Of a DNA stretch of 16,646 nucleotides, positions 6,600-14,689 are shown one piece after another. Numbering within the stretch: the first letter of the stretch is position 1; each line of letters starts with the position of its first letter. The DNA is from Ectopseudomonas composti (GTDB lineage Bacteria; Pseudomonadota; Gammaproteobacteria; Pseudomonadales; Pseudomonadaceae). The stretch lies in NCBI GenBank assembly GCA_946886245.1, contig CAMPIF010000033.1, positions 1-16,646 of the forward strand, written 5' to 3'. The notes beneath the pieces were generated by a model. It saw only the letters and a list, made by a program, of their open reading frames with translations, made no database searches and was not told where the DNA came from. The position numbers and the translations under genes were made by a program.

Positions 6600-9551
6600 A
6601 TGAATAAGGTAAAACAGCATGGCCTAAGCCCCTTGAGAGCGCGGTCGAGCAGTCTTCTGGCGATAACGTCGTGTTCGGCAATGGCCGCCATTGCCTGCAT
6701 CCCAGCGCTGGCGCTGGGGGCCAATGAGTGTGGGGTCGGTCCCACGGTCGTGTGTAACGGTACCGGGAACCCTTATGCAGATGGCATTAACTACACCGGT
6801 GCGAATAACCACGTAACGCTGGCCGCAGGTACGGTAGTCGATACAACCGGGGGCAATCCGCTTGGTGCTCATTCGGATACCACCGTAGGTATCGGCCTGG
6901 GCGTTCCGTCAGTCACGACCGCGGGTAATGCCGCTCTCACGGTCGAGGAGGGGGCCAGCGTCATCATCGCGCAGGACAACACCCATGGTCTTGTCATTCG
7001 TGGCTCCTCGGGTGACTCGACCGGTACGCTGGTCAACAATGGCTCGGTCTCGCTGCAGGGAACAGGCGGCCGGGCGATCTACGTGTTCACCAATGGTGAT
7101 GTCTCTGTCACCAACGGTTCCAGTGGCGTTCTCTCCGGGAACGCTGCCTTCGGCATCTTTGCCCAGGATGCGGGCGTCGATCATGCGGTCACCGTCGTCA
7201 ACGATGGCGAGATCAATCTGACCGCTGATGGCTCGACCGGTATTCGCGCCGTTGCCTCGGGCGCTGCGGGCTCGGCATCGGTGATTCAGAACGGTACGGT
7301 GTCTGCGGGGGCCGGCGGCATCGGTGTGGACATTCGCCTGGGTTCCACGGCCGCAAGTACCGGCACGTTCGTGAACACCGGTACGATCACGGGGGGAACC
7401 GGGGTCAGTTTTTCCCAGGGGCAGGGAAGGATAACGGCGACCAACACGGGCTCCATCATCGGTACGGATGCCACGTCCAGCGGCCTGCTGGTTGGTAGCG
7501 GTGTCGCCAATATCACGAATGCCGGGCTCATCTTCGGCAACACGGGTGTGACGCTGCAGACGGATAACAACAGCCTGACCAACACTGGAACCATTACCGG
7601 AACCGGCGGTACGGCCGTTGCTGTTGCGGGTAACGACAATACCCTGACCCTTGCCGATGGCTCCGTACTCAATGGGGCAGCTGTCAGCACGGGGACGGGC
7701 AATAGTCTGCAATTGCAGGGTTCGGGTTTCGTTTCAGGGGATCTTTCAGGGTTCTCCAGCCTGGACGTGTCCGGATCGCTCTGGCAGGTCGGCGGGGATG
7801 TCTCGACGACATCCGGTTCGCTGGCCATCAACTCCGGGACGTTGCAGATCGGTACGGGCGGCACCACCGGCTCCATCACAGGGGATGTAGTCAATAACGG
7901 TACGCTGGCCTTCAGCCGTTCCGATGACATCACCTATTCGGGTGTCATATCCGGTAGTGGTGGGCTGGCGCAGATCGGCGCGGGTACCACGACGCTGACG
8001 GGCGCCAATGTCTACGGCGGGGAGACGCGTGTAACGGCCGGGCGACTGGCTGCCGGCAATGCCGGTGCATTCAGTTCCAGCTCCAGCTACAGGATCGATG
8101 CTGGCGGTGTGCTGGACCTGAACGGTTTCAGTCATGCGCTGAGCAGCGTGACGAATGCGGGCGAAATCCGCATCGGTGATAGCGCCAATGCCACCTTCAC
8201 GACGAACAACTACGTGGGTAACGGCGGTGTCATTGCCCTCAGCACCTACCTGGGCGCAGATGGATCAGCGTCCGATCGCATCGTTATCGATGGCGGTACG
8301 GCTACGGGTACTACCACGCTGTCGATCGCCAATGTGGGCGGCCCCGGTGCGCTCACCACGGCCAACGGCATCCAGATTGTCGAAGCCATCAATGGCGCGA
8401 CGACCTCTGCCGATGCGTTTCGTCTCAATGCGCCGGTGGTGGCCGGTGCTTTCGAGTACAGCCTGTATCGAGGCGGTCTCGATAGAGGCATGAGCGATCA
8501 GGACTGGTTCCTGCGCTCCATCGATACCTCGTCTGCTGGTGGGCCGGGTAACCAAGCGCTGAGTGCTTCAGCGCAGACTGTGCGTGTCTATTCCGATCAG
8601 CTCGGCAATTATGCGCTGTCGACCCTTGGTTCTTTGCAGCAGCGTAAAGGTCATAGCATCTGGCTGAAGGGTATTGCCGATGGCGCTGAGAAAGGCAGTC
8701 GCAGTGAGACGAGCCCGGCCGGTTCCTGGGGACGTGTGGCTGGCGAATACGGCTCTTACGCCCCCAAGAAGGGTTCGCCCTATACCCAGCACATCGGTTT
8801 CATGCAGCTCGGCTATGAAAACACGGCTGTGCAGAATGATCACGGGGTGCTCAACGCCGGCCTCTACGCAACCCTGGGCACGTCGCACGTCAATGTCGAC
8901 GTTACCCGCGATTCGGCAAGTGGCGAGAAGCGCAGGGGCAAGATCACCACGACCGGCTACGGTGTAGGCGCCAGTGCTACCTGGCTGGAGGAAAGTGGCC
9001 TCTATGCCGACTCCGTGGGGCAGTTGACCTGGTATGACAGCACGCTATCGAGCAAGACGGCGGGTGGCAACAAAGGCTGGTCGTCCGTGATGAGCCTGGA
9101 GGTCGGTCAGCGTCTTGATGCCGGTTCGGATTGGGCGGTGGTTCCGCAAGCTCAATTGGCATGGACTCACGTCGCCTTCGACAGTTTCAGGGACGAACAT
9201 GGTGCACGCATCGTTCAGGCCAGAAACGATAGCCTCAAAGGTCGTGTCGGTATCCAGGTTGAGCCGCCCGTGAGCTGGTACGGCGACAAGCGCCAGAACA
9301 ATCCGGTGAAGCTGTACGGCATTGCCAACCTGAGCTACGACATCCTTTCCGGCAGTGAAGTCGATGTCGCCAAGGTTCGTCTCAAGCAGGACAGCCCGCC
9401 TCGTTGGGGGGAACTGGGGGTTGGTGGCAGCGTCGCTCGGCAAGACAACTGGAGTGCGTCTGGGGAGATCAGCTATGCCGAGGCTCTTGGGGCCGGCCGC
9501 TCCGACAATCATGCGTTCAAGGGAACGATCGGCGTGAGCTACGCCTGGTAA
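6600..9551 (+). CDS. Classical (type Va) autotransporter with beta-helix passenger
   Basis: This is a 983-residue self-secreting outer membrane protein. Residues 1-41 form a signal peptide with a basic start, a hydrophobic core and likely cleavage after ALALGA. The passenger (about 42-640) is Gly/Thr/Asn/Ser-rich with many short NTGTITG- and NNGSV-like strands, expected of a right-handed beta-helix. One PATR-type repeat (GLAQIGAGTTTLTGANVYGG and following, about 455-484) and an autochaperone-like region (about 537-640, ending DQDWFLRS) follow. A helical linker (about 645-685) leads to the C-terminal beta-barrel (about 686-983), which ends GVSYAW. No protease triad, lipase motif or RGD is seen, so an adhesin or aggregation role is inferred. 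Cys44 and Cys52 form the only cysteine pair of the mature passenger start. ATG 6600 lacks a clear Shine-Dalgarno sequence. The gene interrupts otherwise core chromosome. Confidence 0.92.
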   Translation: MNKVKQHGLSPLRARSSSLLAITSCSAMAAIACIPALALGANECGVGPTVVCNGTGNPYADGINYTGANNHVTLAAGTVVDTTGGNPLGAHSDTTVGIGLGVPSVTTAGNAALTVEEGASVIIAQDNTHGLVIRGSSGDSTGTLVNNGSVSLQGTGGRAIYVFTNGDVSVTNGSSGVLSGNAAFGIFAQDAGVDHAVTVVNDGEINLTADGSTGIRAVASGAAGSASVIQNGTVSAGAGGIGVDIRLGSTAASTGTFVNTGTITGGTGVSFSQGQGRITATNTGSIIGTDATSSGLLVGSGVANITNAGLIFGNTGVTLQTDNNSLTNTGTITGTGGTAVAVAGNDNTLTLADGSVLNGAAVSTGTGNSLQLQGSGFVSGDLSGFSSLDVSGSLWQVGGDVSTTSGSLAINSGTLQIGTGGTTGSITGDVVNNGTLAFSRSDDITYSGVISGSGGLAQIGAGTTTLTGANVYGGETRVTAGRLAAGNAGAFSSSSSYRIDAGGVLDLNGFSHALSSVTNAGEIRIGDSANATFTTNNYVGNGGVIALSTYLGADGSASDRIVIDGGTATGTTTLSIANVGGPGALTTANGIQIVEAINGATTSADAFRLNAPVVAGAFEYSLYRGGLDRGMSDQDWFLRSIDTSSAGGPGNQALSASAQTVRVYSDQLGNYALSTLGSLQQRKGHSIWLKGIADGAEKGSRSETSPAGSWGRVAGEYGSYAPKKGSPYTQHIGFMQLGYENTAVQNDHGVLNAGLYATLGTSHVNVDVTRDSASGEKRRGKITTTGYGVGASATWLEESGLYADSVGQLTWYDSTLSSKTAGGNKGWSSVMSLEVGQRLDAGSDWAVVPQAQLAWTHVAFDSFRDEHGARIVQARNDSLKGRVGIQVEPPVSWYGDKRQNNPVKLYGIANLSYDILSGSEVDVAKVRLKQDSPPRWGELGVGGSVARQDNWSASGEISYAEALGAGRSDNHAFKGTIGVSYAW

Positions 9552-9644
9552 GTGCCTGGCAGGGCGGCAACCACTCCAAGCCCTTGCGAGCCGGCATGAG
9601 CATCGTTCGTTCGGTGTGCGAAGGGCTTTTCCGTTCGAAGGCAG

Positions 9645-9683
9645 GGTGCTGCAATTGCGGCGTCCTGCCGCAATTGCAGCACC
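9645..9683. repeat. Perfect 17-bp inverted repeat with 5-base loop
   Basis: GGTGCTGCAATTGCGGC (9645-9661) pairs perfectly with GCCGCAATTGCAGCACC (9667-9683) around loop GTCCT. It is 93 bases after the autotransporter stop and could end its transcript, but no run of T follows on either strand, so it is not a standard intrinsic terminator. Each arm contains the palindrome GCAATTGC, so alternative cruciform folds are possible. Confidence 0.85.
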
Positions 9684-9691
9684 GGCAACCC

Positions 9692-9705
9692 TTGACGCAG
9701 ATCAA
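9692..9705 (+). promoter_or_regulatory. ANR/FNR-like box upstream of the 48-codon gene
   Basis: TTGACGCAGATCAA differs from TTGAT-N4-ATCAA by one base, and the TTGAC half-site is common in functional ANR sites. A class II start site would be near 9740, 23 bases before the ATG at 9763. The -10 at 9728-9733 (CAGCAT) is poor. Candidate from sequence and spacing. Confidence 0.45.
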
Positions 9706-9707
9706 TA

Positions 9708-9721
9708 GATAGCCGGCTATC
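9708..9721. promoter_or_regulatory. 14-bp perfect palindrome, candidate operator
   Basis: GATAGCCGGCTATC is a perfect dyad located two bases after the ANR-like box, between the presumed activator site and the start site. A repressor bound here would block the promoter. No cognate regulator is known. Confidence 0.4.
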
Positions 9722-9762
9722 GGCGTGCAGCATGGTGATGTGTCCAAAAAGGAGGCCACAGC

Positions 9763-9909
9763 ATGTTTCTGTTCTTCGATTTGATCTCCCGTGCGTTCAA
9801 TGCGGACGCTCAGGTTGCGCAGTCACGTGAGGCAAAGCGCGAAGCCAAACGTATCGAAGCGCGACGTCAGCGTCGCAAGGCTGCCGAGGTAGTGTGCCGC
9901 GCCCACTGA
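9763..9909 (+). CDS. Small basic protein of unknown function (48 aa)
   Basis: I do not recognise this protein. The frame begins MFLFFDLISRAFNADAQVAQ and continues as a highly charged helix rich in Arg, Lys, Glu and Ala (REAKREAKRIEARRQRRKAA), ending EVVCRAH. The hydrophobic first ten residues followed by a basic helix suggest a membrane-attached or nucleic-acid-binding peptide; this is inference. Coding support comes from an exceptional Shine-Dalgarno sequence, AAAAAGGAGG at 9746-9755, seven bases before ATG 9763. The upstream region with three dyads, including an ANR-like box, suggests tight regulation. The gene lies alone between the autotransporter and the convergent response-regulator gene, whose stop is 22 bases beyond its own. 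It is below the usual gene-calling length and may be missed by annotation. Confidence 0.6.
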   Translation: MFLFFDLISRAFNADAQVAQSREAKREAKRIEARRQRRKAAEVVCRAH

Positions 9910-9931
9910 TTCTTACGCGCACGCACAGGCG

Positions 9932-10579
9932 TCAGTCGTTGCACGGGTGGCAGCGTTGCCCGCTGTGTTGCATGGCCTGGCGCATCAGGTCGGCAGGTTT
10001 TTCGATATCCAGCTTGCGGCGAATATTCAGGCGATGGCTTTCCACGGTGCGCACACTGATCGCCAGTTCACGTGCCATGGCTTTGTTGTTCAAGCCTTGC
10101 GCCATCATTTGCAGTATCTGACTCTCACGCGGGGTCAGTACTGCCTCCGGCGTTGACGTGCAGCCGGTCAGCGCCTCGGCAAGTGCGCCACTGTAGTAAC
10201 GACCGCCAACGGCCAGTGCCTTGATCGCCGCGATGATTTCTCGTGATGTCGCATCCTTGAGCACATAACCAGCGGCACCAGCCTGCAGGGATTGGCGAAC
10301 ATATTGCCGGTCGCTGTACATGCTCAGGATCAACACCCTGAGCCACGGATGACGGCGAGTGAGCGTTGCTGTCAGCTCCAGCCCGCTGACGTCCTTCAGG
10401 CCAATATCCATCAGCACGACATCGGGTCGTTCGCGTTCGATCAGTGTCACGGCTTCTTCGGCAGAGCCGGCCTCGCCGACCACCCTGTAGTGCTCGACGG
10501 CTTCCAGTAGCACCCGCACGCCCTCGCGTATCAACGCGTGATCATCGACCAGAGCGATGCGAATGAGCGAATCGTTCAT
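9932..10579 (-). CDS. Orphan NarL/LuxR-family response regulator
   Basis: This 215-residue two-domain regulator has an N-terminal receiver with acidic pair Asp12-Asp13, phosphoacceptor Asp58 in VVLMDIGL, Ser86 and Lys108 (GYVLKDA). A LuxR-type helix-turn-helix follows (about 148-190: LTPRESQILQMMAQGLNNKA, then SVRTVESHRLNIRRKL). ATG 10579 is chosen because GGAGGAAG stands just before it and family members start at this point; the frame is open to 10690. No sensor kinase gene lies in the window, so its partner is elsewhere. It is divergent from the cstA operon across 351 bases, the classical layout for a local regulator. The tail contains an unusual CHPC pair (Cys210, Cys213). The target is inferred, not shown. 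Confidence 0.92.
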   Translation of the reverse strand: MNDSLIRIALVDDHALIREGVRVLLEAVEHYRVVGEAGSAEEAVTLIERERPDVVLMDIGLKDVSGLELTATLTRRHPWLRVLILSMYSDRQYVRQSLQAGAAGYVLKDATSREIIAAIKALAVGGRYYSGALAEALTGCTSTPEAVLTPRESQILQMMAQGLNNKAMARELAISVRTVESHRLNIRRKLDIEKPADLMRQAMQHSGQRCHPCND

Positions 10580-10930
10580 CGGGTCTTCCTCCGGGCTTTC
10601 CTCGGCTATCCCTGTTCTACCGCGACGGCGAGTGGCCGTGTCGGGTGTGAGATTCTGCGCAGGATAGGGGAATGATGGACGGCCGAGCATGGCGAGCCGT
10701 TACGTGGGCAGCAGGGGGCGCAGGTAAACATGAGCGATCGGACAGGTTCTGCGCTTCAGGCGTGCTACGCAAGTGTTCAGCGTATCTCTGCGTAGTCCTA
10801 CGGATATTTTTGTGAGTAGTCCTGCGAATTTTCCCGCTCAGCGTAGATGCGGATAGTGGCAGACCTCCCTCGGAATATCCTCAGGACCCATGATCGCCGT
10901 CGCCCAAGAGGCTTCGGCAGGAGAGCTGCA
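10580..10930. promoter_or_regulatory. Divergent control region between response regulator and cstA
   Basis: The 351 bases hold no gene. Features near cstA are CTACGC (10765-10770) paired with GCGTAG (10790-10795); TCAGCGTA occurring at 10777-10784 and 10838-10845; the TAGTCCT repeats (separate entry); and a possible -10 GATAGT at 10852-10857 that would start transcription near 10864. The half next to the regulator gene shows only its ribosome binding site. Confidence 0.5.
10791..10830 (+). promoter_or_regulatory. Repeated TAGTCCT motif, candidate regulator binding sites
   Basis: Site 1 is CGTAG-TC-CTACG (10791-10802), a dyad containing TAGTCCTACG followed by GATATTTT. Site 2 has TAGTCCTGCG (10817-10826) followed by AATTTTC. 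The repeats are 24 bases apart, on the same side of the helix within about one or two bases, upstream of a possible -10 at 10852. NarL-type regulators often bind paired short sites of this sort. Binding by the adjacent regulator is inference. Confidence 0.45.
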
Positions 10931-12991
10931 ATGACTCGAATTGCCGGCCATGTCGCCTGGTTCGCCGTTGCCATGCTGGGCGCTTTCGCCCTAGGCACCG
11001 TTGCCTTGAGCCGTGGTGAACCCATCAACGCCTTGTGGATCGTGGTTGCAGCCGTGGCGATCTATCTGGTCGCCTACCGTTACTACAGCCTGTTCATCGC
11101 TACACGTGTCATGGAGCTGGATCCGGCGCGAGCCACGCCCGCAGTGGTCAACAACGACGGTCTCGACTTCGTTCCTACCAACAAGCACATTCTTTTCGGT
11201 CATCACTTCGCTGCGATTGCTGGCGCCGGGCCGCTGGTGGGCCCGGTGCTGGCTGCGCAAATGGGCTACCTGCCCGGTACGTTGTGGCTGATCGCCGGCG
11301 TGGTGCTGGCTGGCGCGGTGCAGGACTTCATGGTGCTGTTCCTCTCCACACGCCGTAACGGTCGCTCGCTGGGCGACATGGTGCGCGAGGAAATGGGCCG
11401 GATTCCCGGCACCATCGCGCTGTTCGGCTGCTTCCTGATCATGATCATCATCCTCGCCGTGCTGGCGCTGATCGTGGTCAAGGCGCTGGCCGAGAGCCCC
11501 TGGGGCATGTTCACGGTGATGGCGACCCTGCCCATCGCAGTGTTCATGGGCATCTACATGCGCTACATCCGCCCGGGACGCATCGGTGAAATTTCGCTCA
11601 TCGGCGTGGTGCTGCTGCTCGGCTCGATCTGGCTCGGTGGCGTGGTCGCGGCCGATCCGTTCTGGGGCCCGGCCTTCACCTTCACCGGCGTGCAGATCAC
11701 CTGGATGCTGGTGGGTTACGGCTTCGTCGCCGCAGTGCTGCCGGTGTGGCTGATCCTGGCGCCGCGCGATTACCTGTCGACCTTCCTCAAGATCGGTACC
11801 ATCCTGGCCCTGGCAGTCGGCATCCTGATCACCCTGCCGGAGCTGAAAATGCCGGCGCTGACCCAGTTCATCGACGGCACCGGCCCGGTGTGGAAGGGCG
11901 GCCTGTTCCCCTTCCTGTTCATCACCATCGCCTGTGGCGCGGTGTCCGGTTTCCACGCGCTGATCAGTTCGGGCACCACGCCCAAGCTGCTGGCCAGCGA
12001 GAGCCACGCGCGCTACATCGGCTACGGCGGCATGCTGATGGAGTCCTTCGTTGCCATCATGGCCATGGTCGCGGCCTCGGTGATCGAGCCGGGCATCTAC
12101 TTCGCCATGAACAGCCCGGCCGCGCTGGTCGGCAGCGACGTGCAGTCGGTGGCAGCCAGCGTCAGCAGCTGGGGTTTCATGATCACCCCCGAGCAGCTCG
12201 AAGCCACGGCTCGTGATATCGGCGAGCACAGCGTCCTGGCCCGTGCCGGAGGCGCGCCGACGCTGGCCGTGGGTATCGCGCAGATCCTGCACAGCCTATT
12301 GCCGGGTGAAAACACCATGGCCTTCTGGTACCACTTCGCGATCCTCTTCGAGGCGTTGTTCATTCTCACCGCGGTGGACGCCGGCACGCGTGCCGGGCGC
12401 TTCATGCTGCAGGACCTGCTGGGCAACTTCGTACCGTCGCTGAAGAAGACCGATTCCTGGGCCGCCAACCTGATCGCCACCGCTGGCTGCGTGGCGTTGT
12501 GGGGCTGGCTGCTGTATCAGGGCGTGGTCGATCCGCTGGGCGGCATCAACACCCTGTGGCCGCTGTTCGGCATCTCCAACCAGATGCTCGCCGGCATCGC
12601 GCTGATGCTGGGCTGCGTGGTGCTGGTCAAGATGAAGCGTCAGCGCTACGTCTGGGTCACCCTGGTGCCGGCTGTCTGGCTGCTGATCTGCACCACCACG
12701 GCGGGCCTGATCAAGCTGTTCGATGCCAACCCGGCGATCGGTTTCCTGGCGCTAGCCAACAAGTACAGCGATGCCATGGCCGCCGGCCAGATCATCGCCC
12801 CGGCCAAGGACATGACGCAGATGCAGCACGTGGTGTTCAATGCCTACACCAACGCGGTACTGACCGCGCTGTTTCTGTTCGTGGTGCTGAGCATCCTGTT
12901 CTACGCCATCAAGGTCGCACGTCAGGCGTTGGGCAAGGCCGAGCGCAGCGATCGTGAGGCGCCGTATCAGGCTGCTGCCGAACTGAGTTAA
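10931..12991 (+). CDS. cstA: CstA/BtsT-family carbon starvation protein, pyruvate/peptide transporter
   Basis: This 686-residue inner-membrane permease has about 16 hydrophobic segments. It contains the conserved early block [22 protein letters not shown] (about residues 84-105), the [12 protein letters not shown] region (about 351-362) and the GISNQMLAG block (about 549-557). E. coli CstA and BtsT (YjiY) are carbon-starvation-induced importers, BtsT a proton-coupled pyruvate symporter; peptide uptake was proposed for CstA. ATG 10931 is chosen for AGGAG at 10919-10923 and the hydrophobic N-terminus; the open frame to 10847 adds an arginine-rich stretch that is unlikely. The order cstA-ybdD-yjiA mirrors E. 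coli btsT-yjiX-yjiA, so pyruvate is the better guess. Control may come from the divergent response regulator. Confidence 0.95.
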   Translation: MTRIAGHVAWFAVAMLGAFALGTVALSRGEPINALWIVVAAVAIYLVAYRYYSLFIATRVMELDPARATPAVVNNDGLDFVPTNKHILFGHHFAAIAGAGPLVGPVLAAQMGYLPGTLWLIAGVVLAGAVQDFMVLFLSTRRNGRSLGDMVREEMGRIPGTIALFGCFLIMIIILAVLALIVVKALAESPWGMFTVMATLPIAVFMGIYMRYIRPGRIGEISLIGVVLLLGSIWLGGVVAADPFWGPAFTFTGVQITWMLVGYGFVAAVLPVWLILAPRDYLSTFLKIGTILALAVGILITLPELKMPALTQFIDGTGPVWKGGLFPFLFITIACGAVSGFHALISSGTTPKLLASESHARYIGYGGMLMESFVAIMAMVAASVIEPGIYFAMNSPAALVGSDVQSVAASVSSWGFMITPEQLEATARDIGEHSVLARAGGAPTLAVGIAQILHSLLPGENTMAFWYHFAILFEALFILTAVDAGTRAGRFMLQDLLGNFVPSLKKTDSWAANLIATAGCVALWGWLLYQGVVDPLGGINTLWPLFGISNQMLAGIALMLGCVVLVKMKRQRYVWVTLVPAVWLLICTTTAGLIKLFDANPAIGFLALANKYSDAMAAGQIIAPAKDMTQMQHVVFNAYTNAVLTALFLFVVLSILFYAIKVARQALGKAERSDREAPYQAAAELS

Positions 12992-13001
12992 GGAGCCTGT
13001 C

Positions 13002-13205
13002 ATGTTCAACGATCTTGCCCGCATGGGCCGCTACCTGGGCCAGGCTGCACGCATGCTGGTGGGTATGCCCGACTATGAGACCTATGTCGAGCACATGGCC
13101 AACAAGCACCCGCATCAGCCGGTGATGAGCTACGAGGCGTTCTTCCGTGAGCGCCAGGAAGCGCGTTATGGTGGCGGCTACGGGCGGCCCATACGCTGTT
13201 GTTGA
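13002..13205 (+). CDS. ybdD: YbdD/YjiX family small protein (DUF466)
   Basis: This 67-residue protein has the family pattern [40 protein letters not shown] and the CC ending (RPIRCC). The family occurs almost always directly behind CstA/BtsT genes, as here: 10 bases separate it from the cstA stop, and its ribosome binding site AAGGAG overlaps that stop. A role as a transporter accessory is inferred from this linkage; the biochemical function is not known. Confidence 0.92.
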   Translation: MFNDLARMGRYLGQAARMLVGMPDYETYVEHMANKHPHQPVMSYEAFFRERQEARYGGGYGRPIRCC

Positions 13206-13299
13206 ACCGCTGTCAGCCTGCTACACGCCACGCTTGCCGTGTCCTGTTCATTTCTGGATGGCGTGACAGGCTCATCGCCCTGTGTCGAGGATGTAGCGA

Positions 13300-14280
13300 A
13301 TGACTCCACTGCCCATTCCCGTCACCGTGCTCACCGGCTTTCTCGGTGCCGGCAAGAGCACCCTGCTGCGGTACATGCTCAGGGTCGAGCACGGCCTGCG
13401 TCTGGCGGTGATCGAGAACGAATTCAGCGCCACCCCCATCGACGGCCAGTTGCTTGGCGATGAACCGGTGAAGCTGGTCACCCTGGCCAATGGCTGTGTG
13501 TGCTGCTCGATTCATGTCGAACTGGAGAAGACGCTGTTTCTCTTGCTGGACAAACGCGACAGCGGCGAGCTGGCGTTCGACCGCCTGGTGATCGAGTGCA
13601 CCGGCCTGGCCGACCCGGCTCCAGTGGCGCAGACCTTCTTCGCCACCGAAGAGTTGGGCGCGCGCTATCGGCTCGACGGTATCGTCACCCTGGTCGATGC
13701 GGTCAACGCCGAGCGTCACCTGAGCGAGACCATCGCCCAGGCGCAGGTCGGGTTCGCCGATCTCATCCTGCTGAGCAAGACCGACCTGGCCGACGCGTCC
13801 AGCGTCGAGGCGCTGCGGGCGCGTCTGCAGCGGATCAACCGGCGCGCGCCGATCGAGCTGGTCAAGCAGGGTCGAATCGATCTGGCAGCGTTGCTCGACT
13901 TAGGTGGCTTCGAGCTCGATCCCGCTCCGGATCGCGGTCTGACGTGGCGGCCGTTGACGCCTGCAACGAATACGTCTGATCGCATCCGCACGCTGGTGCT
14001 GGAGAGCCCTGAGCCGGTCGACCTGGAGCGCCTCAGTGCGTTCATGGAGGGCTTGCTGGCGCGCTTCGGCGATGCGCTGCTGCGCTACAAGGGGGTAGTT
14101 GCGGTGGTGAACGAGCCGCGCCGCCTGGTGTTCCAGGGGGTGCTGCGACTCTACAGCTTTGACTGGGATAGCGAGTGGGCGGCGCACGAGGCGCGCGAAA
14201 GCGTGCTGGTGTTCATTGGTGACGACCTGCCCGAGGATGAAATCCGCCAGGGATTCGCCGAAGCACTCGGTCAGCCTTGA
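13300..14280 (+). CDS. yjiA: CobW/YjiA-type (COG0523) metal-binding GTPase
   Basis: This 326-residue protein belongs to the COG0523 family of P-loop GTPases involved in metal (often zinc) handling. The Walker A motif GFLGAGKST is at residues 13-21, the metal-binding CVCC (CxCC) motif at 66-69, ECTGLADP at 99-106 (Walker B region), and the guanine-specificity motif SKTD at 159-162. A CobW C-terminal domain covers about 235-320. There is no histidine-rich loop, which is present in some zinc or nickel chaperones. ATG 13300 has CGAGG nine bases before it. It is third in the cstA-ybdD-yjiA run, 94 bases after ybdD; that gap contains a weak CCTG/CAGG hairpin, so it may also be separately expressed. 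The stop TGA abuts the stop of the convergent PilZ gene. Confidence 0.93.
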   Translation: MTPLPIPVTVLTGFLGAGKSTLLRYMLRVEHGLRLAVIENEFSATPIDGQLLGDEPVKLVTLANGCVCCSIHVELEKTLFLLLDKRDSGELAFDRLVIECTGLADPAPVAQTFFATEELGARYRLDGIVTLVDAVNAERHLSETIAQAQVGFADLILLSKTDLADASSVEALRARLQRINRRAPIELVKQGRIDLAALLDLGGFELDPAPDRGLTWRPLTPATNTSDRIRTLVLESPEPVDLERLSAFMEGLLARFGDALLRYKGVVAVVNEPRRLVFQGVLRLYSFDWDSEWAAHEARESVLVFIGDDLPEDEIRQGFAEALGQP

Positions 14281-14652
14281 TCAGGGTTGCTCGCCCAGGG
14301 CGGCGAGCTCCCGTTCCAGCAGACTCTCGTCACCCAGATTGAGTTCGACCAGGCGGCGCAGATGGCTGATCGATTCCAGGTCGATATGGCGGCAGACGAA
14401 GCCGAGATAGCCCGCCTGGGTACGGGTCAGCAACACCTCCATCCTTACCTGCGCTTCGTCGCCGAGCTGGATCTGCGCTTCGAACGGCTGATCCGGGTCA
14501 GCGTTCCAGTTTGCCGGAGTCTCGACCATCAGACCCTTGAGCGAAAGGTCATGCAACACCGCCGCCCATTGCCGCTCACCTTGAACGAGTACGGTGGGGG
14601 CGTCGAAGGCGATGCGCTGAAAGCGCCGACGCTCGTTGGCTGTATCACTCAT
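14281..14652 (-). CDS. PilZ-domain c-di-GMP-binding protein (PA4608-like)
   Basis: This 123-residue stand-alone PilZ domain has both c-di-GMP-binding signatures: the RxxxR motif in ERRRFQR near residues 7-13 and DLSLKG (D/NxSxxG) at 35-40. The C-terminal helix [20 protein letters not shown] and the overall sequence strongly resemble P. aeruginosa PA4608, a c-di-GMP receptor of known structure; the resemblance is from memory. ATG 14652 starts [11 protein letters not shown], with GGAG upstream; the longer open frame to 15429 is not plausible because it would cross the DUF3015 gene. The target partner in the cell is unknown. It lies tail-to-tail with yjiA and head-to-head with DUF3015. Confidence 0.93.
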   Translation of the reverse strand: MSDTANERRRFQRIAFDAPTVLVQGERQWAAVLHDLSLKGLMVETPANWNADPDQPFEAQIQLGDEAQVRMEVLLTRTQAGYLGFVCRHIDLESISHLRRLVELNLGDESLLERELAALGEQP

Positions 14653-14682
14653 TCCCGAACTCCGATCTGCAGGTTTCCCAAT

Positions 14683-14689
14683 ACTATAG
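14683..14689 (-). promoter_or_regulatory. Candidate -10 element (CTATAGT) of the PilZ gene
   Basis: On the minus strand CTATAGT lies 31 bases before the PilZ ATG and resembles the extended -10 of RpoS-type promoters. I see no -35 hexamer at 17 bases. Candidate by position only. Confidence 0.3.

Noticed and set aside
7388..7396. Short G-runs in the autotransporter (also near 9407) as possible phase-variation tracts
   Set aside because: Runs of five or six G are expected by chance in GC-rich DNA and are too short for efficient slippage.
6600..8160. Repeats in the passenger coding region as a CRISPR or tandem DNA repeat
   Set aside because: The repetition is at protein level (beta-helix strands) with no regular DNA period or identical units.
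10991..12292. 433-codon open frame on the minus strand
   Set aside because: It is an opposite-strand shadow of the cstA coding region, rich in His, Asp and Gln as GC-rich shadows are.
13206..13299. Imperfect CCTG...ACGCCA / TGGCGT...CAGG hairpin between ybdD and yjiA
   Set aside because: Short imperfect stem with a loop of over 25 bases and no T-tract; not enough to call a terminator.
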